Shown: positions 1 through 10,972 of the stretch, piece by piece
How positions within the stretch are numbered: the stretch's first letter is position 1
Layout of the letters: every line of letters begins with the position of its first letter
Source of the DNA: Maylandia zebra
Taxonomy: Eukaryota; Chordata; Actinopteri; Cichliformes; Cichlidae
Assembly (NCBI RefSeq): GCF_041146795.1
Contig: NC_135176.1
Coordinates: forward strand, 18,487,786 to 18,551,785
Reading direction: 5' to 3'
DNA length: 64,000 nucleotides
The notes under the pieces: model-generated
Seen by the model: the letters and a program-made list of their open reading frames with translations, nothing else
What the model was told of the DNA's origin: nothing
The model's database searches: none
Made by a program: the position numbers and the translations under genes

Positions 1-973
1 TCGTGTCTCTGCTGGAGGGTCCGAGGGACCGCTCCGGCCTTCGTCTTCTGTCATCGCAGGAGGATCCAAGGGATCCGCCCAGCCTGCAGCGCCACCGTCT
101 CCGGCTTCCACGCCGCCGCCGGCAGCGCCACCGGCAGCGCCACTGTCTTCCACGCCGCCGCTGGCAGCGCCACCGTCTCCGGCTTCCACGCCGACGCCTG
201 CAGCGCCATTCTCAGCTGGTCTAGCCTCAGTGCTTTCAGCCTCGCCTGCAGCAGCGGCTTCGTCCATGCCTTCGCCTGGCCCAGCTTCAGTTTCGACTTC
301 GCCTGGTCCAGCTTCAGCGTCGCCTGGCCCTGCCTCCGTGTCTTCGCCTTCAGCGTCGCCTGGTCCTGCCTCCGTGTCTTTGCCTTCAGCATCGTCTGGT
401 CCTGCCTCGTCTGGGTCTGTGGTTAATCGGCCACCTTCCAGGCTACTGGTCGTGGGCGGCCCCCAGACCCCCTTCGCCTGAGTCGCCGCCGTTGCCTTCC
501 GCACGGCCAGCCTCCGGAACAGTGCTGTCGTCGCCGCCGCCGTTGCCTTCCTCGCGGCCAGTCTCCGGACCAGTGCCGTCGTCACCGCCATTGCCTTCCG
601 CACGGCCGCCCCCCGGACCAGTGCCGTCGTCGCCGCCGTTGCCGTCCGCAAGGTCAGCCTCCTGAACGGTTCAGGCTCCTGTGTTGTCGGCTCCCGGGCC
701 GGCCCCCTGAACTGTTCTGTTTTGGACTTTGTTTTCTTGAGCTCCGGTGTGTTTCTTTTTTTGTCTTCTTTTGGTTTTGGACTTGTGTTTTGTTTTATGG
801 CCTTCTAGTGCTCTTGTTTTTCTTTAGCTCTGCCCAGTTTAGGTTCCAGTTTCATGTTCCCCCGCCATTGCTGTTTGTATCCACTCCTGTTAATAAATGC
901 TCACCTGCACCAGAGCTGCTGCATTTTGGGTCCTTTCTACTAACTCCACACGTCTGCCACAACGGACGTGACA
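1..973 (+). mobile_element. LTR-retroelement-like terminal fragment (fossil)
   Basis: The stretch is GC-rich and Ser/Pro/Ala-coding at first (about 1-670), then T-rich with a polyadenylation signal near 892, and ends in a GTGACA-type terminus at about 973, directly against OR-derived sequence. The T-rich tail, AATAAA and TGACA end resemble the end of a fish LTR element; this is inference, because no pol or gag domain is visible. It is broken and continues beyond the left edge of the window. It could also be another kind of interspersed repeat. Confidence 0.35.
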
Positions 974-1165
974 GAAAAGCTTTTTCTGTGATCATGGACC
1001 TGTGTTTTATCTGGCATGCAATGATACATCTTTAAACCGCATAATGGCATATGTTTCCTTAGTTAGTTTAATCTGTATTCCTCTAATATTAATAGCGTTT
1101 ACTTATGTTTGCATTTCCATAGCACTGAGCAGAATTGCGTCGGGAGAGGAATGACTCAAAGCACT
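974..1165 (+). pseudogene. Odorant receptor fragment (ECL2 to TM6 start)
   Basis: This is a relic of a plus-strand odorant receptor closely related to the intact gene at 2346. It matches the region from the second extracellular loop (KSFFCDHG, LACNDTSLN) through TM5 (TYVCISIALSRIASGEE). It lacks everything before ECL2 and after the intracellular loop 3 motif. The Arg codon of the conserved GEERLKAL block is TGA here, so it could not be read even if joined to other exons. Repeat sequence abuts it on both sides, so it is a stump left by insertion or deletion. It cannot function. Confidence 0.8.
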
Positions 1166-1475
1166 GGAGACACATAGGAAACACACCCGAAGTAAATCGG
1201 GAATATTGAGGAATAACAAGACAAGGGAAGTAAACTCTACACAAGACACACAAGACAAAAGACTTTCACAATAAAACAGGAAAGAAGAAGCAGAATATAA
1301 ACAGAGACTGCAAAGGATAAAATAAATTATAAAGGAAACTATAGTATATTATTTATGCACGAGAAGAGTCAAACAGCATAAGAGATTCTCAATAAACAAG
1401 GAATCACAAAACCCAAAAGAACTGTAAATACAAAACCCTGGGTCTAAAAACCCAGGGATCCTAACAAATAATTTT
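1166..1475 (-). mobile_element. LTR-like repeat fragment (fossil)
   Basis: Immediately after the OR stump comes a block that, read on the minus strand, starts TGTTAGGATCCCTGGG near 1475, contains a short GC palindrome (CCCTGGGT / ACCCAGGG) and is then T-rich. This resembles the beginning of a fish LTR. It is in the opposite orientation to the fragment at 1-973. No coding part is visible; the family is uncertain. Confidence 0.3.
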
Positions 1476-2180
1476 AATGAATTTGTTGGCACTAGTCTAC
1501 TTTTACTGGGGCACATACACTTATGTTGCTAAGGATGTTTCTAACAGTTAGATTCATAGCGACACATTTTACTTTGCGATTGATTACATTTTTTTTTTCA
1601 ATGAAAACTGTGTCAAAGCTTTGATTGAAACTATAGAGCCAGGTATAAAATATGCATATTAATTAACTATATTTTTCAAAGAACAATGGTAATTGAATTT
1701 ATTATGTAAAGAAAACAGACTACTAAATGAAAGATGTAGGTTTTAACCTGTTTAACTTGAACATCTTCAAGTATGCCTTACCTTGCCTTCCTTTGTCATG
1801 ACTTAGATTCTAGTTTCTTGGCGCTATTCCTTGGATGCATGAAATATCAGTATAAATGCAAAAATTAAAGAGAGCGCATTAACATATTTAATGCAAAATA
1901 ACATGAAAAATCTGTTAGTATAGTTGTTAAATTTACGATTTAATGTGATTTAAAGCTAAAACATCTGTATTTTAATTTATCATGCTGATCTAAAATAATC
2001 TTCCCAATGTTACCTCCTGAAAAGCTAAGTATTTTTATGTGATGTTAAATTTATATAATTTTATTATATTACACTGAAACCTGAGCTGCTGGAATTTTAC
2101 CTTTTTTTTTTTTGCCACCCAGTGAGTAGAAAATAAGATGGCCATGTGACAAAGTTACTTGCTTCTGCTGCATCACAGTC
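1476..2180. other. AT-rich intergenic sequence
   Basis: No gene, RNA or clear repeat is seen. The sequence is strongly AT-rich with short poly-T runs (near 1590 and 2101), and serves as upstream flank of the receptor at 2346. Confidence 0.5.
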
Positions 2181-2183
2181 TTA

Positions 2184-2331
2184 GAGGTAAAATACAAATA
2201 CCAGGTTGGTCATGAGACGCCTCACTGTAGTGCACTGCTTATGTAGTTTGGGCAAAATTTTATTACAGCAACTTTGGATCAGATGCTTCACTTTGTGTTA
2301 TATGCTTTTATCTGTGATTTTTATGACTAAG
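2184..2331 (+). promoter_or_regulatory. Proximal promoter and 5'UTR intron region of OR gene 1 (weakened)
   Basis: This aligns by eye with the promoter and intron modules of the receptors at 27581 and 41474. The shared TAGAGGT word is present at 2183-2188, but the following TATA box is degraded to AAATACAAATA. The likely intron donor is GC (2252-2253) where the paralogs have GT, and the acceptor is CTAAG (2330-2331). Transcription and splicing of this copy may therefore be weaker. This is inference from comparison only. Confidence 0.45.
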
Positions 2332-2345
2332 GAAACCTATTTGTA

Positions 2346-3326
2346 ATGGACTCAGAAGAAAAAGCCACTACTAAGTCTAATTCCACATTTGTTCGCCCTG
2401 CAATATTTTATCTCAGTGGATTTTCCAACATCCCTCATGTTAAATATTTCTATGTTTTCCTGTGTTTTGTCTACATCATGACTGTTTTGGGGAATGGCTT
2501 TCTTCTCTCACTTATTTGGCTGGTGAAGACACTTCATACTCCTAAATACATGATTGTGTTCAACATGGCTTTGACAGATTTGTGTGGGAGCACAGCTCTC
2601 ATCCCAAAACTATTAGACACATTTCTGTTTGACAGGAGATACATTGTTTATGAGGCCTGTTTAAGTTATATGTTCTTTGTTTTTTTTTTTGGAGGTGTGC
2701 AGTCATGGACGCTTGTCACGATGGCATATGACAGACTTATAGCAATTTGTTTCCCTTTAAGGTATCATAGCATTGTGACTAAAACATCTATTACATCAAT
2801 GTTGCTGTTTATATGGCTTGTTATGTTGAGTCTAACAACATTAGTTGTTGGGCTTATTAATCGTCTTTCCTTCTGTGACTCTGTTGTAGTGAAAAGCTTT
2901 TTCTGTGATCATGGACCAATATATCGTCTGGCATGTAATGATCCATCTTTAAATATCATTATGGCAAATGTTGTTGTAAGTATAGGAGTCTTTATTCCGC
3001 TAATATTCATATCCTGCACTTATGTTTGCATTTCCATAGCGCTGAGCAAAATTGCATCAGGAGAGGAACGACTTAAAGCACTGAAAACTTGTACTTCTCA
3101 TCTGATCCTTGTTGCTATTTTGTTCCTACCATTTGTAGGTACAAACATTGCTGTATGGACCTCCTACATTCATCCTAATGCCAGAATTATAAACTCAACT
3201 TTGACACACACCCTACCAGCTTTGATCAATCCTATTGTATATGCTTTAAAGACAGAAGAAGTAATGAATGCAGTCAAGAAGCTTTGGAAAATAAATAATA
3301 TTAGAAGTCCAGTCACAAAATGGTGA
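2346..3326 (+). CDS. Teleost odorant receptor (7TM GPCR), OR gene 1
   Basis: This is an intact single-exon rhodopsin-like receptor of 326 residues, the usual OR length, predicted to sit in the plasma membrane of olfactory sensory neurons and to couple to the olfactory G protein. Visible OR hallmarks are an N-terminal N-glycosylation site (NST, residues 12-14), GN in TM1 (49-50), LHTPKYM after TM1, MAYDRLIAICFPLRY at the end of TM3, the cysteine-rich ECL2 (SFFCDHG...LACND), KALKTCTSHL in TM6 and NPIVY in TM7 (295-299). The start ATG aligns with the starts of the paralogs at 27581 and 41474, just after a conserved splice-acceptor region. It differs from them in its C-terminus, ending TKW rather than in a Cys-rich tail. 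The ligand is unknown, and the OR subgroup (delta, epsilon, zeta and so on) cannot be settled by eye. Confidence 0.93.
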   Translation: MDSEEKATTKSNSTFVRPAIFYLSGFSNIPHVKYFYVFLCFVYIMTVLGNGFLLSLIWLVKTLHTPKYMIVFNMALTDLCGSTALIPKLLDTFLFDRRYIVYEACLSYMFFVFFFGGVQSWTLVTMAYDRLIAICFPLRYHSIVTKTSITSMLLFIWLVMLSLTTLVVGLINRLSFCDSVVVKSFFCDHGPIYRLACNDPSLNIIMANVVVSIGVFIPLIFISCTYVCISIALSKIASGEERLKALKTCTSHLILVAILFLPFVGTNIAVWTSYIHPNARIINSTLTHTLPALINPIVYALKTEEVMNAVKKLWKINNIRSPVTKW

Positions 3327-3955
3327 ACCAAATGTTTCTATTATATTGACCCATTTGGGACTATTACAGTATACTTAAAAAAAAAGAAAAAACAAGTTCT
3401 AGCTATTTGTGCTATAATATTACATTTAGAAATAGTGTATTATGTTATGTTCTTCACTGTATATCATGTTTACATAAAATGTTTTGAATACTGTATATTG
3501 TATGGAAAATAATTTTAACACCCACAACCCTTGAAAAAAAGTTTTAAAAAAGCAATGAATGAATGAAAGTTGAATTTATGTACCTGATTTTTTTAAAGTT
3601 ATATATTTAAATATAAAAACCAGGAGGACAGTTGGAACTGTGTATTCACCTTTATTTGATCAGGAAGTAAAAAAAAAATTTCTTTAGCAATAATGTCCCT
3701 AAACATATGAATATGTGACTATGGGTTCTTCTATATGACATATGTAAAATCTGAAAGAAAGCCTACATATAAACACAATGAACAAAACTTATCATTCAGA
3801 CCTCAGGCAATGAATTCCACTAAGAAAATATGAACCATTTCCTATTTGAAAAGAAGTAAGAGGAAGTGAGTGCTTATCATATTTCATCAAATGTATTTGT
3901 TCTTGTATATGCACATATATACACTATCTATATATCTATAGATAATTTATCTATT
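3327..3955. other. 3' flank of OR gene 1, duplicated downstream of the OR pseudogene
   Basis: There is no gene. The flank contains words shared in the same order with 7689-8420 (for example GTGCTATAATATT, ACTGTATATCATG, TTTACATAAAATG), which shows that the pseudogene at 4582-7688 arose by a duplication that included several hundred bases of 3' flank. Confidence 0.6.
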
Positions 3956-4044
3956 TATATTAACTCATTCACTGCCAGCCATTTTCAAATGTATGCTTTC
4001 AATTGACGTCTATAGACGTCAATGGCAGTGAATGAGTTAATATA
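3956..4044. repeat. Short palindromic MITE with TTAA-containing ends
   Basis: The ends are perfect inverted repeats of about 22 nt, TATATTAACTCATTCACTGC... and its complement, with a TTAA at 3960-3963 and 4037-4040. A second internal palindrome, GACGTCTATAGACGTC, sits near the right arm. The TTAA ends suggest a piggyBac-type non-autonomous element, but no transposase is present. Confidence 0.7.
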
Positions 4045-4581
4045 AAGATGCCCATATATTGATGTATAATTATGTAATTATGCCAATCCAAAATATTCCT
4101 TTATCTATTCCTACTTCTTGGTTCATTTTGAATCGCAAATTAAGTTTAAAGCAGCCAGCCCTGTTACGTTTGTGGACAGTGTTAGAGCAGCATACACAGG
4201 GCTGTACTGCGCATGTGATGAAAAAAAAAAACTGTCTGTGCGATAAATTATTTTGCATAAGTAGCACTCTTCCCTGTGCCATGGCTTCTAACCTCTCCTC
4301 TTTGAGGAGAAATTGAGAAATAAAGGGTAGAATGCTGCAACCCGGGCTGCTCATCACTGTCTTTGTTACCTGTTGACGGTGTTGGACTGAATGATGTGCT
4401 GGGGTCAACATTCTGATTTCTTAGCTAGCTTTGCATTAAGTTGCTGTCTGTGCAGATTCTTGAATAGAGTAGAAGTTGTTTTAGCATCATAATACAGTTG
4501 TTTTTGTCACGGAAGTGGTCACCATTTTGATCATCACACTCTTGTGCTATCTTGATATAATAAAAGTCAATTTGTCTTTTA
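4045..4581. other. Intergenic sequence without recognised features
   Basis: Small open frames overlap on both strands, but none has a recognisable domain. The end at 4581/4582 is the abrupt break where OR homology begins, so part of this block may be an inserted repeat that removed the first half of the receptor. Confidence 0.4.
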
Positions 4582-7500
4582 AGGTATCATAGTATTGTTA
4601 CTGAAACATCAATTGCTGCTATTCTGCTGTTTGTATGGATTTTTTTGGTGAGTGCAATTGCAACCATGGTTGGGCTTCTTAATCGTCTTTCATTCTGTAG
4701 ATCTTTAGTAATAAACAGCTTTTATTGTGATCATGGACCAATTTATCATCTAGCTTGTAATGATACATCTTTAAATTTCAAGTTAGCATTTTCCCTAGTC
4801 ATTATAATTCTCATCATTCCCCTAGCATTCATAGTAGTCACATATATCTGTATTTCCATAGCACTGAGGAGGACTACTTCAAGAGAGGAACGAGTCAGAG
4901 CGTTAAAAACTTGTACTTCTCACCTGATCCTTGTGGTCATTTTCTTCTTGCCATCACTAACATAGTAGCAATGGCCTTCTACATTGATCCTAATGCTAGA
5001 ATGATAAATTACACATTGACACACACCATACCACCTTTGCTCAATCCTATTGTATATGCTTTAAAGACAGAAGCGGATATTCCCGGACTCTCTCATCATT
5101 GCTCTTGGGGACTTTAACAAAGCCAATCTGAGCCATGAGCTTCCCAAATACAAGCAGTATATTAAATGCCCGACCAGAGAGGTGAGGAGATTAGACCACT
5201 GTTACAGCACGATCAGCGGGGCCTATCGTGCGGTGCCCCCCGCTTCACTCGGACTTTCTGACCACGTCATGAGCCACCTGATCCCCGCGTACAGACAGAG
5301 GCTGAAGCTCTCCAAACCTGTCGTGAGGACCAAAAAACTGTGGAGCAACGAGTCTGTGGAGGAGCTTCGCACGTGTTTGGAGTCTACAGACTGGGACACA
5401 ATGAAGGCTGCTTCTAACAGCTTGGACGAGTTTACGGACACTGTCACCTCCTATATCCACTTCTGTGAGGACAGCATTGTGCCATCACGCACCAGGGTGA
5501 GTTATAACAATGACAAACCCTGGTTTACTCCTAAACTCAAAAAGCTGTGGCTGGAAAAGAGAAAGGCGTTCAGAAGCAGAGACAGGGACTGCTACAGAGA
5601 GGCCAAGTACAAGTTCACTAAAGAAGTGGACATTGCTAAACACCAGCACTCTGAGAAGATGCAGCAGCAGATCTCAGAGAATGACTCGGCCTCTGTGTGG
5701 AAAGGTTTTAGGAATATCACCAACTACAAGCCTAAAACCCCCCACTCCACTGATGACTCGCTCTTGGCCAACACCCTTAACGACTTTTACTGCCGTTTTG
5801 ACGAGCCATCAGGCAGCCTTCACACCTCCAACGGCCCCAACAATAGAGACACTTTGGACACTCATTCCCCCACCTCTCCCCCCTCCATAGAGCCATCACC
5901 ACCTTCAAACACTTCACCTACAACACCCCCCTCCTCACCCCGCACAAAAGAGGATTTCACACCACCTCCTCCCACCACAACTCTTCATATTCATGAAGCA
6001 GATGTGAGGAAGCAGTTTAAGAGTCTGAATGCTCAGAAAGCTCCCGGCCCAGACGGTGTGTCTCCTGCCACCCTCAGACACTGTGCAAACGAGCTGGCCC
6101 CAGTGTTTTCTGGCATTTTCAACTCCTCACTGCAGGCATGTCATGTGCCTGCCTGCTTCAAGTCCTCCACCATAATCCCTGTCCCCAAGAAACCTAGGAT
6201 CATTGGACTAAATGACTACAGACCCGTGGCTCTGACATCTGTGGTCATGAAGTCATTTGAGCGCCTGGTTCTCCCCTATCTCCAGACCCTCACGGCCCCC
6301 CTCCTGGACCCCCTGCAGTTTGCATATCGAGCCAACAGGTCTGTAGACGACGCCATCAACATGGCCCTACACTTCATCCTGCAGCATCTGGACTCCCCAG
6401 GAACCTACGCCAGGATCCTGTTTGTGGACTTCAGCTCTGCCTTCAACACCATCCTTCCAGACCATCTCCAAGGCAAGCTTTCCCAGATGAATGTGCCTGA
6501 TCCCATCTGCCGGTGGATCACTGACTTCCTGACGGACAGGAAGCAGCATGTGAGGCTGGGAAAGAATGTCTCGGACTCCCGGACCATCAGCACCGGCTCC
6601 CCTCAGGGCTGTGTTCTTTCTCCTCTGCTCTTCTCCCTGTACACCAACTGCTGCACCTCCACCCACCAGTCTGTCAAGCTAATCAAGTTTGCAGATGACA
6701 CCACCGTTATTGGACTCATCTCGGACGGGGATGAGTCTGCCTACAGGAGGGAGGTTGAACGTCTGGTGTCCTGGTGCAGCCACAACAACCTGGTGCTGAA
6801 TGCCCAGAAGACAGTGGAGATTATTGTGGACTTCAGGAAGCACACAGCCCCACTCCCCCCCATCATCCTGACTGACACCCCCATCACCTCTGTGGACTCA
6901 TTCCGCTTCCTGGGTACCACCATCACCCAGGACCTGAAGTGGGAGCCCACCATCACCTCCGTCATTAAGAAAGCCCAGCAGAGGATGTACTTCCTGAGGC
7001 AGCTGAAGAAATTCAACCTGCCAACACGGACGATGATGCAATTCTACACTGCAATCATCGAGTCCATCCTCACCTCCTCCATCACCGTGTGGTACGCTGG
7101 AGCAACTATCAGGGACAAACAGAGACTGCAGCGTGTTGTGCGCTCTGCTGAGAAGGTGATTGGCTGCAGACTCCCATCTCTGCAGGACCTGTACACCTCC
7201 AGGACACTGGGGCGTGCAGCTCCGATCTCAGCTGACCCTTCTCACCCTGGACACAGTCTGTTTGACCTGCTCCCCTCAGGCAGGAGGCTCTGGTCCATTC
7301 GCACCAGAACCTCTCGCCATAAGAACAGTTTCTTCCCCTCTGCTGTCGGACACATGAACAATAACTATAAGACTGTTCCCACCACTAACACATGACCCTA
7401 CGCTGTGTTCACTGCATCATTCAATGTTTGGCACTGATCACCACCTGCACTCATGTATATATCCATCTACTTAGCACTTTTAATTCCTATTCTTATTTTT

Positions 7501-7688
7501 ATTTTAATGTCTATTTTAGTGTAATTTATGAAAGTATGTTTGCACTGAAGCACCGCAGCAATTTCCTAATGTTGTAAACCTGCTCAACATTTGGCAATAA
7601 AACCCTTTCTGATTCTGATGAAGTGAAAAATGCAATAAAACAGCTTTGTAAAAGAAATAATGTTAACAATACAGTCACAAAATGGTGA
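4582..7688 (+). pseudogene. Odorant receptor pseudogene, 5'-truncated and split by a LINE
   Basis: OR homology begins abruptly at the RYHSIVTETS motif after TM3 (4582) and runs through TM4, ECL2 (SFYCDHGPIYHLACND), TM5, TM6 (RALKTCTSHL) and TM7 (LNPIVYALKTE) to about 5073. A CR1/Rex1 LINE follows, and the receptor's last about 23 codons resume at 7618 and end with the same VTKW tail as OR gene 1 (stop at 7686-7688). Besides the missing N-terminal half and the LINE, a 7-nt deletion after FFLP (near 4952) shifts the frame. Sequence around the LINE junctions (GAAG on both sides) allows only a very short target duplication. It is a dead tandem duplicate of OR gene 1. Confidence 0.88.
5074..7617 (+). 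mobile_element. CR1/Rex1-like LINE, 5'-truncated, with open RT frame
   Basis: This is a non-LTR retrotransposon of the Jockey/CR1 group. The frame is open from 5074 to the stop at 7395. It holds the last part of the AP-type endonuclease (IIALGDFN, then LSDH), a Ser/Pro/Thr-rich linker, and a full reverse transcriptase with [39 protein letters not shown] and the catalytic KFADDTTV. A 3'UTR of about 220 nt follows and ends in GATTCTGAT repeats typical of CR1-type tails. The first two thirds of the endonuclease and any ORF1 are missing, so this copy cannot move by itself. A nearly identical inverted copy lies at 33887-36785, which suggests both are recent. The assignment to Rex1 rather than another CR1-type family is from memory of the protein. 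Confidence 0.85.
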
Positions 7689-8860
7689 ATCATATGCCTC
7701 TACTTAGACTATTACAGTAGACTTTCTTTTAGCAAATAAACAACTATTGACCTGCTCACTTTAATGTGCTATAATATTTAGAAATAATAATAATGTGTTA
7801 TGTGTTCATTACTGTATATCATGTTTACATAAAATGTTGAATATCATATAAAATAATAGTATATTTTAGATAAATTATTTTACAAGCTTAACACATATAA
7901 TTTAAACAAAACAAAACAAATTACGTGTGTATGTACTTTATGTTTTCGTCATGCACACACATGCATTCCTCTCATCTTAGGCCCTCAAAAAGAAAATAAA
8001 TGTGTGCAAACTGAGCTGCTTTTCACAAAATGTCTGAAAACTAATTTGTACAAAATTAAACTGAAAGTGTTTTTTTTATTACAATTAATCCCCAATCAGT
8101 TATAAAAAAAATTGTAGTGATGCTTTTACTACAGTACATTTATTATAGTCTAATTTAATGGTTACATGAGAAAATATTAATATATTTAATGAATAAAAAC
8201 TTAGGTCCCGATTCTCTTTTTTAAAAGACATTCAGTTGTGAAAATCTTTTTAAACTTGTGCATGTCAGTATGTTTTGCTAACCAAGAAGTTGCATGGCTG
8301 GCACCATGTATTCACTTTCATTTCAGCAAGAAATAAAACCATGTAAAGAATTTCATTTGCAAGAATGTCCTTACATGTATGAGTCACCACACATCACCAT
8401 GGGTTGTTGTTTAACAGGTTCTTTTAACAGGTGTAGTCCTATTGTGAAACTTTTTTAATACATGTTGTTTACATGAGAGAGTTCTTTCTTCTCTACATAT
8501 AAATCATGTGTGAGTGTATCTTGATTCCTCTGCCTTTTCAGAAAAAGATATTATTGTTTTTTATTTCTTGATTACTTAAGTTTTGTCTTTTTGTTTCCAC
8601 AGTGCAGTACCATCCAGCAGTACTGCATTTTCTCAAAGAAAGGATGTTTGGTGACTTCATTTTCTTGTGTTCTGAGTGAACACTATTTCAGCATTTGTCC
8701 ACTGTTTTAGAAAATGTTTAATTTAAGAAATTTTTCATCACTCATCTAAGTGACTGAAAACAGACTGAAAAAAGTATGCTATTGTTTAGTAAACAATTAA
8801 GCAAATACAAGTAATCTGTAGGTAGTAAGAAAATAAACTAAAATAAACGGCGTTTGGAAT
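7689..8860. other. AT-rich 3' flank of the OR pseudogene
   Basis: There is no gene. Homology with the 3' flank of OR gene 1 is visible up to about 8420. The remainder is AT-rich with no recognised element. Confidence 0.5.
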
Positions 8861-9720
8861 CACCGTAAACAGAGATTTTTTAAAACTCCTTCTTTGGGTT
8901 TATGTGTGGACGAGGAATACAGAGTTCGTCACGCAACGTTAAAGGTATGTGCCTTTTTCCACATCACGCTGTGCGCCACGTTATTGTTTACAGGAGATGA
9001 ATTGCAGAATGGCAGATAGTCAGATTAACGGTATTTTGTCTCTATCTTCAGGTTTTACACGCTTACATACACACGCAGTTACTGTCCCTCTATTTAGAAA
9101 GGCAGAGGTGTCATGGTGTGATTATTTTACATGTAGTTCTTTTTTTACCTGTGTAATAATATTCAACATTGCCATAGATAGTGTATATATGCCAGGTGCA
9201 AACATTGGTTTAAAAACATAAACAACTGTGGGATACTGTTTGACCATGATTTAGACAGGGGGAACAAATCGTGGCAGGATCAGCCTGATATTATTTGTAT
9301 CCCTCTGTAACTTTACTGTATAAAGAGCTAATATCTCCAAAATGTCAGGAGTAGTTATTTATTACAACAAGTGTTTGTGAACTAAAAATCAAGAATGTGG
9401 GATACTGTTTGTCCGTGATTTGAAGAGCCCAGCGCGTGCTCTCGACGCAGGGAAAACCAATTCTGCTGACGAGACCTACCTTGGCACTTGTGCAGGTGAA
9501 ACCAAAATATGCTTCACCATATTTTCTAGTCTTTGGCTTAGAATGAAGTTGGTTTGGAAACGTATTCAGCGATGCTTCATCTCCTGCCTTGCGTTTGTGT
9601 GGGCGCCCCGTGCTAGCAGTGTCCAAGCATTGTTTTGTTTTTTCCCTTTTCATGCCGCGCCCCCCCTGCAATGGCTCTGCGATCCCACACTTTGGGAAGG
9701 TCTGCTTTAATTAATTTATC
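8861..9720. repeat. Unclassified interspersed-repeat-like block
   Basis: Base composition is less AT-rich than the neighbours. The segment TGTGGGATACTGTTTG occurs twice as a direct repeat (about 9227 and 9395). The right end carries a CCCACACTTTGGGAAGG motif reminiscent of hAT ends. The short frames here do not match any family I know. It is probably a degenerate non-autonomous DNA element, with boundaries uncertain. Confidence 0.3.
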
Positions 9721-10439
9721 ATCAACAAAAATATAAAATTATGCACAAAATGAATTACTAATGTAAAAAAAAAACCCATGTTTTTTATTTATATATGTTT
9801 ATATATAAATATGCTTTTATTTATCCCTTTAATGACATCTATTCCAATGTGGAAGTGTTATGAGCAGTTGATCAGATCGGCAAAGCCTGTTTCTGGAGTA
9901 TTATGTTTTTGTTGCTGCAAATGCTTTTTACGAAATTTTTGCAAGGCCATATGTGGAAGGAAACTGCGACTTAGGACATCCTGATGGCATAAAATGTAAG
10001 TACAACTCCTCCGGTTTCATATGAAAATTTTTTTATTGCGCTACCTTATGTGTTCTACAGGGATTTAAAAATAGTTATGCAAAATGGAGCATGCCGCTCC
10101 GACCAGTTACTCCACAAATATGTAAAAAATAAATTATAAAATACAAAAAGCAAGTATTTACATTTCAACTTTTAACTATCTAAATGTTCAGCGTTGTCCT
10201 TTTAAACAAATTTAAAGTGAAACAACACAAAACACTGCAAACCAGAACACAATGAAATATAAATTAAACTATGCAAAACAAAAAGAAAATGCACATTCTT
10301 TGTCATATAGGCCTGGGATGATTTTTTGGGAGAGTGTTTTCCTGCTTGGAATTGCATACACAGGATTCACTGCATGAATAAACTTTTCTGAATCCTTTAT
10401 CATTCGCAACTGAAAATAGTTGTGGATGATTACTATACC
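9721..10439. other. AT-rich sequence without recognised features
   Basis: Neither gene nor clear repeat is seen. The small frames are not supported by any motif. Confidence 0.4.
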
Positions 10440-10863
10440 TTTCTAATGTGACGATGTTGTCTGTTGTTGCTGCCCCTGGCTCTCTTTCTTTCTCTCTTGT
10501 GCTCTGTTCCTGTGCTATTGGGAGTGTAACTACCGCCCCTCCCCCCTCAGCACAAACACAAGTGAGAAAAAAAGTGAGAGAGAGAGAGGGTGAGAGAACG
10601 AAAAAAAATATGTCTCTCCCTTCGTACACTTCAAAGAGCCGACTGTTAAGCTACGTTCACACTGCAGGCAAAAGCGCATCAAATCTGACTTTTTTGACCC
10701 TATGCGACCCATATCCGATCATGGTATGTGTTAGGGAAAATATTCTAAAACACTTCTTCAGTAAAGACTCAGAGAAGAGAAACACACAGAGTTCTTGCTA
10801 GCAAGGGCAGCTCCCTACTGAGAGACTCGCACTAAGAAACTGCCCCGGTCTTTATTTATACTT

Positions 10864-10865
<2 letters not shown>

Positions 10866-10907
<42 letters not shown>
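10866..10907. repeat. (TG)n microsatellite inside the LTR
   Basis: There are about 21 TG units. The matching tract in the other LTR (20434-20483) has about 25 units. Confidence 0.95.
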
Positions 10908-10911
<4 letters not shown>

Positions 10912-10972
10912 GCTGATCAAAGGGTCAAACATCCTTGGTCAGGAAGAGGGTAGCCTCCCCCTCACCCTAGAT

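Noticed and set aside
3-481. Arg- and Pro/Ser-rich open frames at the left edge
   Set aside because: They arise from overlapping GC-rich low-complexity repeats in several frames and carry no domain.
9420-9710. A 96-residue plus-strand frame as a gene
   Set aside because: It sits in a repeat-like block with a direct repeat and competing frames on the other strand; no recognised domain.
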